A stretch of 64,000 nt of DNA from Candidatus Babelota bacterium (GCA_013289515.1 JABCZU010000002.1:1-64000); one strand, 5' to 3'; positions 46,984 through 56,606 are shown, counted from the first letter of the stretch. The notes: generated by a model from the sequence alone, not told the origin. Program-made: numbers and translations.

Positions 46984-48117
46984 TCATGCAAACCCTACCG
47001 TAAGCCAAATCTCCTCAACCTTCTTACGTAATTGGTTTGGATACAGCGGCATGTAGAGACGTTTGAAGATCTCTTTGGTAGGGGACAGGTGTGTGTGTAA
47101 TAAGTATTTTTTATCTATTTTCTCGTTAGCATTTCTATTAGCAGAGTTGTAACCATACGTTGTACTGTTCAATTCCATGATTTCGTCAGACAACATAAAG
47201 TTGATAAATTCATGAGCCCATTCTATTTTTTTGCTGCGCTTAGGAATAGCAAAGTTTTCCATGATAAGCATGCTTCCCTCTTTTGGAATAGCAAAATCAA
47301 AACGATCGCTATACGATAAAATTTTACGCATATAATTACTTGAAGTAAGCGCTATGGGGACAATATCAGCAAACAGAAAGTACTCAACGCTGTGAACCGT
47401 GTACGATTCGACCCACGATTTTTGCCGTACAAGGCAATCTTGAATTAATGTGAGCTCTTCAGTCGTAAGATTATCGATACGACCAAACATCTTCATGGCT
47501 GCAAAGAGGACAATGTCGCGCGAGTCATCAAGCGTACAGATGCGATATGGCTCCTTTACAATTCCCTCTTGTACCAGCAGCTTTGGATCTTTATAAATAA
47601 GATCAAGGCTCATGTCATCGCGATTAATTTTATTAAAAAATACTTTATCGTACACAAAGCCGTACACATACCATTTATGGGGAAACGAATACCGGTTACC
47701 AGGATCATAATCCTTATTAAGCAGGTGAGGATACAGACCCTGGGCGTTTACAATTTTGCTATGATCAAGCGGGTACAACAATCCTTCGGTACGCAACAAT
47801 TGCACCATGAAGTCAGCTATGTTAACGATGTCATACCCCTCGCCTTCATTAACTTTAAAGCGGGCATAAATATAATCATCCATCTCTGCGTACGTCAACT
47901 TGACCTTGATACCGGTCTTTTGTTCGAAAAGCTCTATCGCTTCAGGGCTGATTGTTTCCACAAACAGGCAAACGTTAAGCGTTTTACCGGTGGTAAAAAA
48001 TTCGACAAACAGCGGCATGTACAGAAAAAAAGCAAACAGTGTAATGTACGCAACAAGGATAATTAACTTGCCTTTGATGCTTGGTAGAAAATGATTTTTT
48101 ACCGGCGCGTTATTCAT
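46984..48117 (-). CDS. potD: Polyamine ABC transporter substrate-binding protein
   Basis: 377 residues. Last gene of the potABCD order. The N-terminus is a membrane anchor (LIILVAYITLFAFFLYMPLF) without a clear cleavage site, so it may stay tethered. The rest is a class II periplasmic binding fold: LNVCLFVETISPEAIELFEQ, GEGYDIVNIADFMVQLL, RYSFPHKWYVYGFVYDKVFF, FAIPKEGSMLIMENFAIPK and the C-terminal EEIWLTVGF. This matches PotD/PotF, which bind spermidine or putrescine. The pocket residues cannot be assigned with certainty. It lies 11 bases after potC. Confidence 0.9.
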   Translation of the reverse strand: MNNAPVKNHFLPSIKGKLIILVAYITLFAFFLYMPLFVEFFTTGKTLNVCLFVETISPEAIELFEQKTGIKVKLTYAEMDDYIYARFKVNEGEGYDIVNIADFMVQLLRTEGLLYPLDHSKIVNAQGLYPHLLNKDYDPGNRYSFPHKWYVYGFVYDKVFFNKINRDDMSLDLIYKDPKLLVQEGIVKEPYRICTLDDSRDIVLFAAMKMFGRIDNLTTEELTLIQDCLVRQKSWVESYTVHSVEYFLFADIVPIALTSSNYMRKILSYSDRFDFAIPKEGSMLIMENFAIPKRSKKIEWAHEFINFMLSDEIMELNSTTYGYNSANRNANEKIDKKYLLHTHLSPTKEIFKRLYMPLYPNQLRKKVEEIWLTVGFA

Positions 48118-48128
48118 TATATGCTCCG

Positions 48129-48923
48129 CTATTCGTACGAAATGACATGATCAACAACCTTAAGGGAGCATAGCACAAGTACTAGGATGCTACTAATAAC
48201 CAAAAAGCAGGTTGAGACCGCATTAATCATGGGATCTACCCCTGTCTTAATCATAGAATACACGTACACCGATAAGGTTTGTACCGTAGGGCCAGAACAA
48301 AAGAACGAGATTAAAAAATCATCCATTGATAGCGTAAAGACCAAAAGACCAGAGGCTATAATGGAAGGCATTAAGAGGGGCAACACAACCTTACGAAATG
48401 TCTGTAAGTAGGTCGCACCCAAATCCAGCGATGCTTCCGTCAAGATTGGGTCCAACTCAACAAAGCGCGCCTTGACAATAGGGACTACAAAGCCAAGTCC
48501 CAACAGCGTATGCCCAGCAATGACGCTGCCATACCCCAGGGGAATATTAAAGAAATTAAAGATACTCAAGATGCCAATTGCCAGAACAATTTCTGGTAAT
48601 AAAATATTGGTGTAAAAAATATTGCCAAGCATAGATGTCCGCCACCAGCGGCTAGCCACAACGAAGAAGGTGCCGACCAAAAGACTCAGAAACGTGGTCA
48701 CTATTGCCACAATTAATGACGTTTCAAGCGCACTGATAATCTCTGGTGAATTGATTAATTTCTTATACCAGCGCAACGAAAATCCAACCCACGAGACGGA
48801 AAATGCCGCATCGTTAAATGAAAAGAGTACCAGCACGATAATGGGCATATACAAAAATAGATAGGCTATTGCGACTACAATAGGATTTAAAAAACGCCAG
48901 AAGTATTGTCTATTATCTACCAT
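48129..48923 (-). CDS. potC: Polyamine ABC transporter permease PotC
   Basis: 264 residues, six membrane helices. The coupling loop that meets the ATPase is seen as VELDPILTEASLDLGATYLQ, the EAA motif of MetI-type permeases (EASLDLGA). N-terminal VVAIAYLFLYMPIIVLVLF and C-terminal SSILVLVLCSLKVVDHVI helices. Partner of PotB; the two form the membrane channel. Six bases from potB. Likely intact. Confidence 0.94.
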   Translation of the reverse strand: MVDNRQYFWRFLNPIVVAIAYLFLYMPIIVLVLFSFNDAAFSVSWVGFSLRWYKKLINSPEIISALETSLIVAIVTTFLSLLVGTFFVVASRWWRTSMLGNIFYTNILLPEIVLAIGILSIFNFFNIPLGYGSVIAGHTLLGLGFVVPIVKARFVELDPILTEASLDLGATYLQTFRKVVLPLLMPSIIASGLLVFTLSMDDFLISFFCSGPTVQTLSVYVYSMIKTGVDPMINAVSTCFLVISSILVLVLCSLKVVDHVISYE

Positions 48924-48929
48924 TATCTA

Positions 48930-49856
48930 TTATCCCCAAAACTCTTTAGCTGAGCCATTACCGTTTAATCCGTCATGATGCGATTGTCTGTACCGCTGGA
49001 CAATCTTTTTGCCACGGAGCAACACGTAGGTAAGCCCCATTACCATAATCGGAAACATAACACCAATAAAGGCTAGGGCTGCACCAGAACGCCAATCACG
49101 TGATTTCAAAAATTTATCAACAATAACACTACCCCAGAAAGCGTATTTTGATCCACCCAGCAACGATGGAATAGCAAACTCGCCAAAGGATGGAATAAAT
49201 ACCAGCAGCAGCCCGGCATACACTCCCGGCAATGAAAGTGGAAATACAATCCGCCTGAATGTTTCAAAGCGATCGGCTCCCAAGTCTGCAGAGGCTTCCA
49301 GGTACTGTTTATCCATTTTTTCAAGTACGGCATAGATGGGCAAAATCATGAATGGCAGGTAACATGAGACCATGCCAACAATAATGGAAAAGTAATTATT
49401 GAGCAGATGAAATGATGGCGAAATCAGGCCAATGCGCTGGAGCAGCACACTGATCATACCATTTTTGCCTAGCAAGAAAAACCAGGCGTATGTCTGTACG
49501 ATCAGATTGGTCCATGATGGCAGAATGAGCGTAAAAAGAAGCAATGTTTTATATCTTCTTCCACTTTTAACAGCCAAGTAGTAGGCCACTGGGTACGCTA
49601 TAATGAAGCATATTGCTGCAATTAAAATGGCAACAAAAAATGAGCGCAAAATAATTTTAAAGCAGAGCGAGTGTATGATATCACTGTAGTACGAGCCGGT
49701 CAAAAAATAGGTGCCAGTGACTGCTGAATAGTCACAGATGCTGTAAATGGCCAGAACGAAAAACGGTATATACAAAAACACCACTTGCCATAACAGTGCC
49801 GGGCATGCCAAGAAAAATGGCAACTCGTCCGTGATAAGCCGTGTTAGCATTTTCAT
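48930..49856 (-). CDS. potB: Polyamine ABC transporter permease PotB
   Basis: 308 residues, six membrane helices. EAA-type loop: DKQYLEASADLGADRFETFR followed by VFPLSLPGVYAGLLLVFIPS. It pairs with PotC. Its start codon abuts the potA stop without a gap, so translation is coupled. It continues past the last helix with a basic, Asn/Gly-rich tail. Confidence 0.94.
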   Translation of the reverse strand: MKMLTRLITDELPFFLACPALLWQVVFLYIPFFVLAIYSICDYSAVTGTYFLTGSYYSDIIHSLCFKIILRSFFVAILIAAICFIIAYPVAYYLAVKSGRRYKTLLLFTLILPSWTNLIVQTYAWFFLLGKNGMISVLLQRIGLISPSFHLLNNYFSIIVGMVSCYLPFMILPIYAVLEKMDKQYLEASADLGADRFETFRRIVFPLSLPGVYAGLLLVFIPSFGEFAIPSLLGGSKYAFWGSVIVDKFLKSRDWRSGAALAFIGVMFPIMVMGLTYVLLRGKKIVQRYRQSHHDGLNGNGSAKEFWG

Positions 49857-50948
49857 CTAATGCTCCAACAGTACAACGTTTTCCTTTTGAAAATAGAGAT
49901 GCACTTCATCGTCATAATCAATATTTTCTTGCGGGAAATGCTCTTCGTTTTGCTCAAAGACCAGCACATAAAGACCGTTGCGAAGCTTAACACGGTACTG
50001 TGTTGAACGACCATAATAGATAATATCAATCACCTTACCAGCCATGTGATTAGAGAAGCCCTCTTTGGGCGACTTGCTAATAAAAATCTTTTCAGGCCGA
50101 ACACTGACGTAGAGCCTGCAACCAGGGATCATCCATAATTTTTCAACCGGGGTGTAAACGGAAAAGAGACCTAGGCCATCAACCTCTACTGAATATTTAC
50201 CACTGCTGATCTGCAGCTTGCCCTCGATAAAGTTGGTATTGCCTACAAAATTAGCAACAAAGCGAGATACTGGAAATTCATAGATCGCCTTAGGTGTCCC
50301 AAGTTGTTCAATATCACCTTGCACGTTCATGATCGCCATTCGCTCAGACACCGTTAATGCCTCGAACTGGTCGTGCGTAACGTATACAAAGGTCATTTTT
50401 AACTTATCCTGCAGCTGGCTGAGCTCTAAAAGCATCTCTTCTTTGAGCTTAAGATCAAGTGCTGCAAGCGGCTCATCCAGCAGCAACACTTCTGGCTCAC
50501 TGATCAGGGCTCGTGCAAGTGCCACACGCTGTTGTTGTCCACCAGAAAGGCTGCGTGGCATTTTAGATTCAAAGCCACTCAGGCGAACCATTTTTAATAG
50601 CTCTGAAACTTTTGCTTTGATAAGGTCATCGCTCATCCGCTTAATACGCAGGCTGTATGCAACATTTTCAAACACGCTCAGGTGTGGAAAGAGCGCATAC
50701 TGTTGAAATACTGTATTAATTTTACGCTTGTGGATCGGCACATTGGTAATATCCTGATCACCCAGATAAATTTTGCCTGAATCAACGTGCTCAAGGCCGG
50801 CTAGAAGGCGCAGAATGGTTGTCTTGCCACAGCCGCTGGGACCCAACAATGCAAAAAATTGGCCGGTTGGAATCTCTAGATTTAGGTTATCTAAGATTAA
50901 CTCACCGTCGTAAGACTTAGACACGCGTTCTAAGCGAATAGATTTCAT
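49857..50948 (-). CDS. potA: Polyamine ABC transporter ATPase
   Basis: 363 residues. Walker A GPSGCGKTTILRLLAGL (about 36-52), Q-loop FQQYALFPHLSVFENVAYSL, signature LSGGQQQRVALARALISEPE, Walker B VLLLDEPLAALD, and H-loop YVTHDQFEALTVS. The C-terminal TOBE-like domain (VSVRPEKIFIS, VIDIIYYGRSTQYRVKL) is typical of PotA/MalK. It energises uptake of spermidine or putrescine. First of potABCD; follows the His-rich membrane protein by nine bases. Confidence 0.96.
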   Translation of the reverse strand: MKSIRLERVSKSYDGELILDNLNLEIPTGQFFALLGPSGCGKTTILRLLAGLEHVDSGKIYLGDQDITNVPIHKRKINTVFQQYALFPHLSVFENVAYSLRIKRMSDDLIKAKVSELLKMVRLSGFESKMPRSLSGGQQQRVALARALISEPEVLLLDEPLAALDLKLKEEMLLELSQLQDKLKMTFVYVTHDQFEALTVSERMAIMNVQGDIEQLGTPKAIYEFPVSRFVANFVGNTNFIEGKLQISSGKYSVEVDGLGLFSVYTPVEKLWMIPGCRLYVSVRPEKIFISKSPKEGFSNHMAGKVIDIIYYGRSTQYRVKLRNGLYVLVFEQNEEHFPQENIDYDDEVHLYFQKENVVLLEH

Positions 50949-50957
50949 GATACCTCG

Positions 50958-51662
50958 CTACTTATTTTTTTTTCCAGCACGCGCAAAAAGCATTGGCACA
51001 ACAATATCAGAAAGGGTACAAGGAATCAGTACTGCACCGATAAGAAAAAGAAATACAAATCCCATGTGTGCCCACCAATTATTAAAACCAAAGCTTACTA
51101 AATAAAGAATAGAAGCCATAGAGCTAATAAAAATATGTAGGAAATGAAAGCCCAATGAGTAAAAGAGCTGTAAGTTACTTGCATGGCTGCTCATCACCCA
51201 ACCATTGATCATGCCCACGCCCAGGAAGGGTAGGACCGTGTCGAGGTGGCTTAAAAAGCACCAATGGAAATGCATATTCAAATTAACCATTCTGCCACCA
51301 AGATAGGGCAGGAAGGCATCTGAGAAGGTGCAGAAGAATACTGGTACCGCAAGACCAACAATGGCACCCAAGAAGGCATTATCTGAAAATCTGCGGAACG
51401 TCAGGATAGCACCAGTGGCGGCGAATAGAAGATGCAAAAAGTGGAAATTGTGAAATAGCCGATAATAGTTAGCGGCAGCACTGCCATCACTTGCTGTTAT
51501 GAACGATAACAGGCTCAGGCAGATCATGCTAAAGGCTACAGAGAAGATAGCATATGGAAGATGGCACAACAGCTCACCAATCACCGTGTGGTGGTGTTCA
51601 AGGGCACCTTTATCGTGCGATGGACTATGACTGTGGTCGTGGTCATGATTATGTTGACTCAT
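50958..51662 (-). CDS. His-rich polytopic membrane protein of unknown function
   Basis: 234 residues; ATG at 51662 with AAAAGG upstream. The first 26 residues are nearly all His, Asp and Ser with nine His (HNHDHDHSHSPSHD and HHH), a likely metal-binding tail. About six membrane helices follow (AIFSVAFSMICLSLLSFITA, ATGAILTFRRF, AIVGLAVPVFFCTF, FYSLGFHFLHIFISSMASIL, FVFLFLIGAVLIPCTL). There are further His inside helices (NFHFLHLLF, NMHFHWCF). I do not recognise the family. It is first in the run ending at lepB, so it may be co-expressed with the polyamine importer. A metal-transport role is only a guess. Confidence 0.75.
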   Translation of the reverse strand: MSQHNHDHDHSHSPSHDKGALEHHHTVIGELLCHLPYAIFSVAFSMICLSLLSFITASDGSAAANYYRLFHNFHFLHLLFAATGAILTFRRFSDNAFLGAIVGLAVPVFFCTFSDAFLPYLGGRMVNLNMHFHWCFLSHLDTVLPFLGVGMINGWVMSSHASNLQLFYSLGFHFLHIFISSMASILYLVSFGFNNWWAHMGFVFLFLIGAVLIPCTLSDIVVPMLFARAGKKNK

Positions 51663-51686
51663 GGAAAATTACCTTTTTCAGTTAAA

Positions 51687-51715
51687 AAGCCTATTAAAAC
51701 ACGTTTTTTAGGCTT
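51687..51715 (-). promoter_or_regulatory. Leader hairpin before the His-rich membrane protein gene
   Basis: AAGCCTA (51687-51693) pairs with TAGGCTT (51709-51715) with AAAAC/GTTTT paired inside. On the minus strand it is 24 bases before the ATG and followed by TTTTTAA, so it may be an attenuator-like structure. The rest of the 231-bp gap is AT-rich without clear signals. Confidence 0.35.
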
Positions 51716-51893
51716 ATAATGGGCGTTTTAAAACTAGACCTTCAATTTTACTCAATTGCTATGCAAAGTAAAGAATTCATTTTTTCGCACTTTTACCCAC
51801 TTTTTAATAATAAAATGCACAATGAAAAAATAATTGCTATTATTGTTTTTATGTAACGAAAAATAGTAACAACCAAAAGAAAGGTTTTTTATC

Positions 51894-53000
51894 ATGAAAC
51901 ATACATTAGTAATTATATGGACTCTTGCCACCTTATGCTCAGTCAATAATGCTTGTGGTACGAGTAGCCTCAACTTCGCACAAGCACCAAGGCTTTTGGG
52001 TAGCGCAGTCACTGTACTGCAAGATGAAGATATCCGCTTCATGCATTCTTTACCCAATAATCGCCTTCTCACAATTTACAAAGAGAGCGATCAGGACGCA
52101 GTATTAGGCTATAAAACTACCTGCGCCATAATAGACTTAGGGGCAGGAAATATACTACGTAGTTTTGAAGTTAACACTGGTTACGACTCGGCTATTGCCG
52201 TATCGTCGGATAATGAACAACTTTATATAGGGACTTTTCCCGATAGCGGTATTAAAGCGTGGGATATCGAAACGGGAGAACTCTTAGATACACTGGTCTT
52301 GCAAGAGCCTGTAGTAGACGGCGATGACAATGGTGACAATGATATAACCCTTCAACAGGTTTTGTATTGCACCATAAACAATGATCATTGCCTTATAGCC
52401 CATAATTTCAAAACCTGCTGGATAGTAAATCTTCGAACTGGCGAGCGATCAAAGTTTTTTGATTTAAACAATGACCAAGACCAAGACCAAATCATAAGAG
52501 ACCTGGCTTTTCATGATGGTTGCTTGCTAATGCTTCTTTTGCATAATGATTCTTCACGTATACAGGCATTTAATTTAACAACAAATGCCGCTACTACTAT
52601 TTTAAATACCGAATCCCATGATAATCAGATCCTAAGGATGAATATTATTGGCGATTCAATCATCGCAAAAAGAGGGGAGGATACCCCAAGTACAATGGTG
52701 CACAATTTAATTACAGGCGAAACACTTGATCAATTCATCGCGCCAGCAGAAGAGTCAGAAGATGTCTTTCATTCAATACAGTCTTTAGGTAATGATCACT
52801 ACATATTTCTTAATGAGAATGGCGTCAGAATATGGTCCTTACGTGAGGACGAATACTGGGACTTTCTTGATGAGGCAATAAAGATGCTCGTTGTCACTGC
52901 AGACAAAACCATTATCACATTGGGTGAGGATGGTGCTATCAAACGATGGAGTTTTGCCGGTGACGATGATATCAGCCTGGAAGCGATGAGTTTGCAGTAA
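51894..53000 (+). CDS. Exported WD40-like protein 1
   Basis: 368 residues; ATG at 51894 with GAAAGG upstream. Signal peptide VIIWTLATLCSVNNACG. The rest looks like a beta-propeller with weak WD40 blades: LLTIYKESD, AIAVSSDNEQLYIGTF followed by GIKAWDIETGELLDTL, IVNLRTGERSKFFDL, GVRIWSLREDEYWDFL, TIITLGEDGAIKRWSFAGDD. The last two blades are the clearest. The neighbour downstream is a paralogue. Propellers usually hold protein partners. Function unknown; likely part of the exported host-facing set. Confidence 0.82.
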   Translation: MKHTLVIIWTLATLCSVNNACGTSSLNFAQAPRLLGSAVTVLQDEDIRFMHSLPNNRLLTIYKESDQDAVLGYKTTCAIIDLGAGNILRSFEVNTGYDSAIAVSSDNEQLYIGTFPDSGIKAWDIETGELLDTLVLQEPVVDGDDNGDNDITLQQVLYCTINNDHCLIAHNFKTCWIVNLRTGERSKFFDLNNDQDQDQIIRDLAFHDGCLLMLLLHNDSSRIQAFNLTTNAATTILNTESHDNQILRMNIIGDSIIAKRGEDTPSTMVHNLITGETLDQFIAPAEESEDVFHSIQSLGNDHYIFLNENGVRIWSLREDEYWDFLDEAIKMLVVTADKTIITLGEDGAIKRWSFAGDDDISLEAMSLQ

Positions 53001-53040
53001 AGATCAAGAATTAGTTAGGCTGTAAAAAGGGGTTGTTTTT

Positions 53041-54171
53041 ATGAAAAATATAGTAACAATCATATGCGCATTGACTTCTTTATGCTCGCTCAATAATGTT
53101 TGTGGTATGGAGCCATCTCCAAAACGCCAAGACTACGAAGGGCAAGCAAGCAGTAGCAGCTCAAGTAGCTCCAGCTCATCTAGTAGCAAGAAAAGAGCAC
53201 ACATAGACGAGATAATATGTGAGGCGAACGCGAGACCGGGACTAAGAGTCAAAAAGAGGCGAAATCTTTTTGACGTGCTACATGATCGGGCCGATGGCGG
53301 CAACACTGCTCGACGCCAAGAACGATTGCTGTGCGATAACATTTTCCCACGGGCATTAAAGTCTGTTGGTATTTCAATTGATACACGCGCTGATGAGGAT
53401 GAATCGCTTTCACAGGAGGCAGAAGCATACCGTCAAGAGATCTGTTTTATGCATGCATTGCCAGGCAACCGCCTGCTGACCATCTCAAGGGCAAATAACA
53501 ACTCATCTTCACGGCAATTTACGCCAAACTACACCGCCACGTGTACAATAAGAGGCTTAAAAACAGGCGTAGTATTCAGCACTTTTACGATTGCAAATTT
53601 AAGCAATTTCGATGAGGCTATTGTAGTATCGTCCGATAATACGCAGCTATTCATAGGAACGCGTAATTATAGCGGTATTGAGGTATGGGATATCGAAGAG
53701 GGACAACGCGAAAAAGAATCCGTCTTCGATTCAACTAACATAACCGATGATTTCACCCATGGTGACTACAGCAGAGCAGTAGACAAAAGTATTGTACAGC
53801 TTTTTTACTGCGTCCTACACGATAGCCCTCATCTTGTCGCCCGATCGTTCGATGGGGTTGTTTGGCGCTATAATTTTAATAAAAATTGCCAATGTGGTTG
53901 CACTGGTAAACAGTGTAGCAGACTGGACATAAGTGATGCCAATGCGGGCCCTTATTTTACGCCCATAAACGCCTTGGGTGATAATCATTGTGTCGCACTC
54001 GACGATGATGGCACTATAGCGATACGGTCTTTACGTAAGGCTGTATGCCTGCAAAAACTAGAGAATCAAGACATACGTAAAATCGCCGTCACTGCAGATA
54101 AAACCATTATTACATTGGATCAGAATGGCGTTATCAGGCAATGGTTTTTTGCTGGTGATGATCGAAATTAG
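53041..54171 (+). CDS. Exported WD40-like protein 2 with Ser run and basic clusters
   Basis: 376 residues, paralogue of the previous gene (shared: leader LCSLNNVCG, FMHALPGNRLLTISR, IVVSSDNTQLFIGTR, GIEVWDIEEG, TIITLDQNGVIRQWFFAGDD). New here is an insert after the leader: a run of 13 Ser (about 38-50), then KKRAHIDE and LRVKKRRNLFD, basic clusters like nuclear localisation signals. If the protein is secreted into a host these could matter; that is inference. It has an extra Cys cluster (NCQCGCTGKQC). Its stop (TAG) touches the stop of the convergent protease gene. Confidence 0.82.
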   Translation: MKNIVTIICALTSLCSLNNVCGMEPSPKRQDYEGQASSSSSSSSSSSSSKKRAHIDEIICEANARPGLRVKKRRNLFDVLHDRADGGNTARRQERLLCDNIFPRALKSVGISIDTRADEDESLSQEAEAYRQEICFMHALPGNRLLTISRANNNSSSRQFTPNYTATCTIRGLKTGVVFSTFTIANLSNFDEAIVVSSDNTQLFIGTRNYSGIEVWDIEEGQREKESVFDSTNITDDFTHGDYSRAVDKSIVQLFYCVLHDSPHLVARSFDGVVWRYNFNKNCQCGCTGKQCSRLDISDANAGPYFTPINALGDNHCVALDDDGTIAIRSLRKAVCLQKLENQDIRKIAVTADKTIITLDQNGVIRQWFFAGDDRN

Positions 54172-55536
54172 CTACGGCTGAAATTCTTTGATAAAAGGTA
54201 ACCAGGCTGACTGCTGGGCAAACAGTGTTCGCGGGTAAGAAACCTGTACCGGCCCCTGTGGATAGTAGATCGATAGACCTCGCACATCAGGAAACTGTGT
54301 GCCAGCGGTATTAGCGATAACCGTATGCGCAATAAGCCCAGCCCCAGCTGCAAGCTGTTGCAAGAGCGCAACCACCGCAGCGCTGTACTGGGGATTTAGC
54401 CTCCCCTTTGTCTCCTGTGATGAAATGAGATGCTGAAATTTGGTTGCCAAGGCCACATAAAATGAGTGCAAATCAATATAATCTGGAATATCAAAATTTA
54501 TAGATGCCTTACGCGCGGAAAGTACTGCCTGCTTCGTCTCAGCAGCACTCATTTTCTTGCACGCAGCTATGATTGCAATAATCTGATCAAGGCTGTGCTT
54601 AATATCACCAACTGCACTCAGATTAATAGCTGATTGGGTATAATCGGTCGCACGCGGTTTATAAAAGGCTCCGTACGTGTGTACAATGGAAGCGCCAAGT
54701 TGCGGCCCATCGCAGGTAGGATTGGCGCACAATTCACCCAGAAAACCAGAATAATTCCATCCTTGGCCAGGTTCTGAATTTTGTGAGGCAACCAGTACCC
54801 CCGCATAATCTTTAACCTGATAACAAACCTCAATCATTCCCATAAGGCAGGCATCCATCCCCAGAAGGTCTAAATTTTTTCCAAGAATTTTTGATGTCAC
54901 GGTGGATAAAATAGTTATTAAATCCTGATTGCTAACGTACGTATTTTTCGAATCATCGTACAGAATGCCACGATCGCTATACATTGCTGGCCTTTGAATC
55001 GCCAGGCCCGGTATTTCCAGCCATGGCACCGTTTGATGAGGCTTTGCAATGGTCAGACCCATAGCATATTCTTTGTTAATTTTTTTATGACGAGGGTCCA
55101 AAACACCACTTCCGTGGTTCCAGAAGATTAATGCATTTTTCTTAGCCGGGTATTTAAGCCGTGCCCAGGCCATAGCGTCAACCATCTCTTGCACTGGATG
55201 GTGCCCCATCGCTGACAATGTCGCATCTTCAACATGGCCGCCATTAACAATACGATAACGCCACGTTTTATTACTATTTGGCTGGTCCCACTGTACCAAA
55301 AGATTAATATTGTCTGGCAGCAGAGCACGCTGCATATCGCTAATATTATACGCTGCAAATGGGGCAAGGCTATTATTGGCTTCCATATACACAAGCAGAG
55401 TCCACTCTGCCTGATCTTTCCCGCGACAAACTTCGCCTGCTTGAGATGCTTTAGATATCTTTGCCTCGGCATACACAGTAGCTTTAGGTGCCATAATCAA
55501 AAAAAGGCTCAATAAACCGTATAAAACTACTTTCAT
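54172..55536 (-). CDS. Exported clostripain-type (C11) cysteine peptidase
   Basis: 454 residues from ATG at 55536 (AGAGA upstream); ATG at 55542 is also possible. Signal peptide VVLYGLLSLFLIMAPKATVY. Clan CD fold: WTLLVYMEANNSLAPFA (first strand), NALIFWNHGSGVLD with the catalytic His, LDLLGMDACLMGMIEVCYQV with the catalytic Cys, and AGVLVASQNSEPGQGWNYSG for the specificity strand. The family includes clostripain and gingipain-like enzymes that cut after Arg or Lys. A secreted protease of this kind could act on host proteins. No propeptide boundary can be placed. Confidence 0.9.
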   Translation of the reverse strand: MKVVLYGLLSLFLIMAPKATVYAEAKISKASQAGEVCRGKDQAEWTLLVYMEANNSLAPFAAYNISDMQRALLPDNINLLVQWDQPNSNKTWRYRIVNGGHVEDATLSAMGHHPVQEMVDAMAWARLKYPAKKNALIFWNHGSGVLDPRHKKINKEYAMGLTIAKPHQTVPWLEIPGLAIQRPAMYSDRGILYDDSKNTYVSNQDLITILSTVTSKILGKNLDLLGMDACLMGMIEVCYQVKDYAGVLVASQNSEPGQGWNYSGFLGELCANPTCDGPQLGASIVHTYGAFYKPRATDYTQSAINLSAVGDIKHSLDQIIAIIAACKKMSAAETKQAVLSARKASINFDIPDYIDLHSFYVALATKFQHLISSQETKGRLNPQYSAAVVALLQQLAAGAGLIAHTVIANTAGTQFPDVRGLSIYYPQGPVQVSYPRTLFAQQSAWLPFIKEFQP

Positions 55537-55733
55537 AATCATTCTCTTTTCTATTAGAAAAACATAAACTGTTTCTTATATATTTTAGGTAGTTTAATCC
55601 GTCTGGGTCGATAAAGGCAATGATTGTTCATTTAAGTTTTAACCACCCCCTGGCAATAGTTATAAAATATAGTAGAATTGAATGTTCTTAAGGCTTTTTG
55701 AATAATTACTATCAACGCATGGAAGGTACCCTC

Positions 55734-56549
55734 GTGACAAGACTTACAAATCTTATTGAACAAACAGCATTCCTCCTAGAGAAACAAAAAGAAGCAAACG
55801 CTGATTGCGCCAAGCTTTTTGGCGATCTTCTCAACGTAGTCAAAGCGCGTCGCGCAACAAAGCCCGCCAACCAAGAAGAGGGCGAGGCTCTGGAAAGCAT
55901 AGCCACCTTGATAGAGGAACAGGCGCAACACCTAAAAGATGACGCCCAAGCCGATATCGAATTTTTGGAAGAGCAACTGCAAGCGCTGACAAAAGTACAG
56001 ACAATCAAAGATCCGGTCAAGGCTAAAGAGCTGCTCAGCATGCTTATTGATGAGGATGAGGAAGTTAAAGATACGGCAACCTTCATGAAGGAAGTCAATG
56101 ATGAAGCAGTAGTGTCACGCGAGAACTTACTAACCATGCTCAATGACCTTCAAGACGCCATCAAAGACGGCAATGCTTCAGACGTCGCTCTTTACCTCGA
56201 GTCTATTCTTGAAAATGACGAAGAAGATGAAGACGACGAAGAATGCGATGATGAAAACTGCAACTGCGAGGCCGAAGAGGACAGCTGTTGCGACGACGAT
56301 GACGAAGACGGTTGTTGTGACGAAGATGACGAAGAAGACGGCTGTTGCGAAGAAGAAGAGGAAGCTGGGGACAAAAAAAAGGCCCCTAAGACAGGCGATA
56401 AAAAGAGTGCCTGCGGCGGTTGCGCTGGTGGCGGCTGTGGCAAAGGTTGCGGCACCGGTTGTGGCAGCGAAACCATCGATATCTTTGGTAGCTTGAAAAA
56501 GTATGAACAAGAGCTGCTGCAAGATGATGACGATAGCGTTAAGCACTAA
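55734..56549 (+). CDS. Acidic Cys-rich protein, coiled coil plus metal-binding-like tail
   Basis: 271 residues if GTG at 55734 is used; GGAAGG lies seven bases upstream of it. ATG at 55719 or TTG at 55698 would extend it. Residues 1-150 are charged helices, likely coiled coil. Then a strongly acidic stretch (DEEDEDDEECDDENCNCEAE) with CC pairs in three repeats of the type E/D-(S/G)-CC-(D/E)n (about 185-215), then a Gly-Cys segment with spaced Cys (CGGCAGGGCGKGCGTGC). No known family. The cysteines and acidic residues would suit binding of soft or divalent metals. No signal peptide, so it is probably cytoplasmic. Confidence 0.75.
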   Translation: MTRLTNLIEQTAFLLEKQKEANADCAKLFGDLLNVVKARRATKPANQEEGEALESIATLIEEQAQHLKDDAQADIEFLEEQLQALTKVQTIKDPVKAKELLSMLIDEDEEVKDTATFMKEVNDEAVVSRENLLTMLNDLQDAIKDGNASDVALYLESILENDEEDEDDEECDDENCNCEAEEDSCCDDDDEDGCCDEDDEEDGCCEEEEEAGDKKKAPKTGDKKSACGGCAGGGCGKGCGTGCGSETIDIFGSLKKYEQELLQDDDDSVKH

Positions 56550-56606
56550 AGTATAACTTGATATCATTCCTCAGAGATTAGGTTTTGAAATTTGATAACG
56601 TAACTT

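Noticed and set aside
56178-56567. Minus-strand frames rich in Phe/Val or Ser/Gln opposite the Cys-rich gene
   Set aside because: They come from the antisense of the acidic GAA/GAC codon runs; composition is an artefact.
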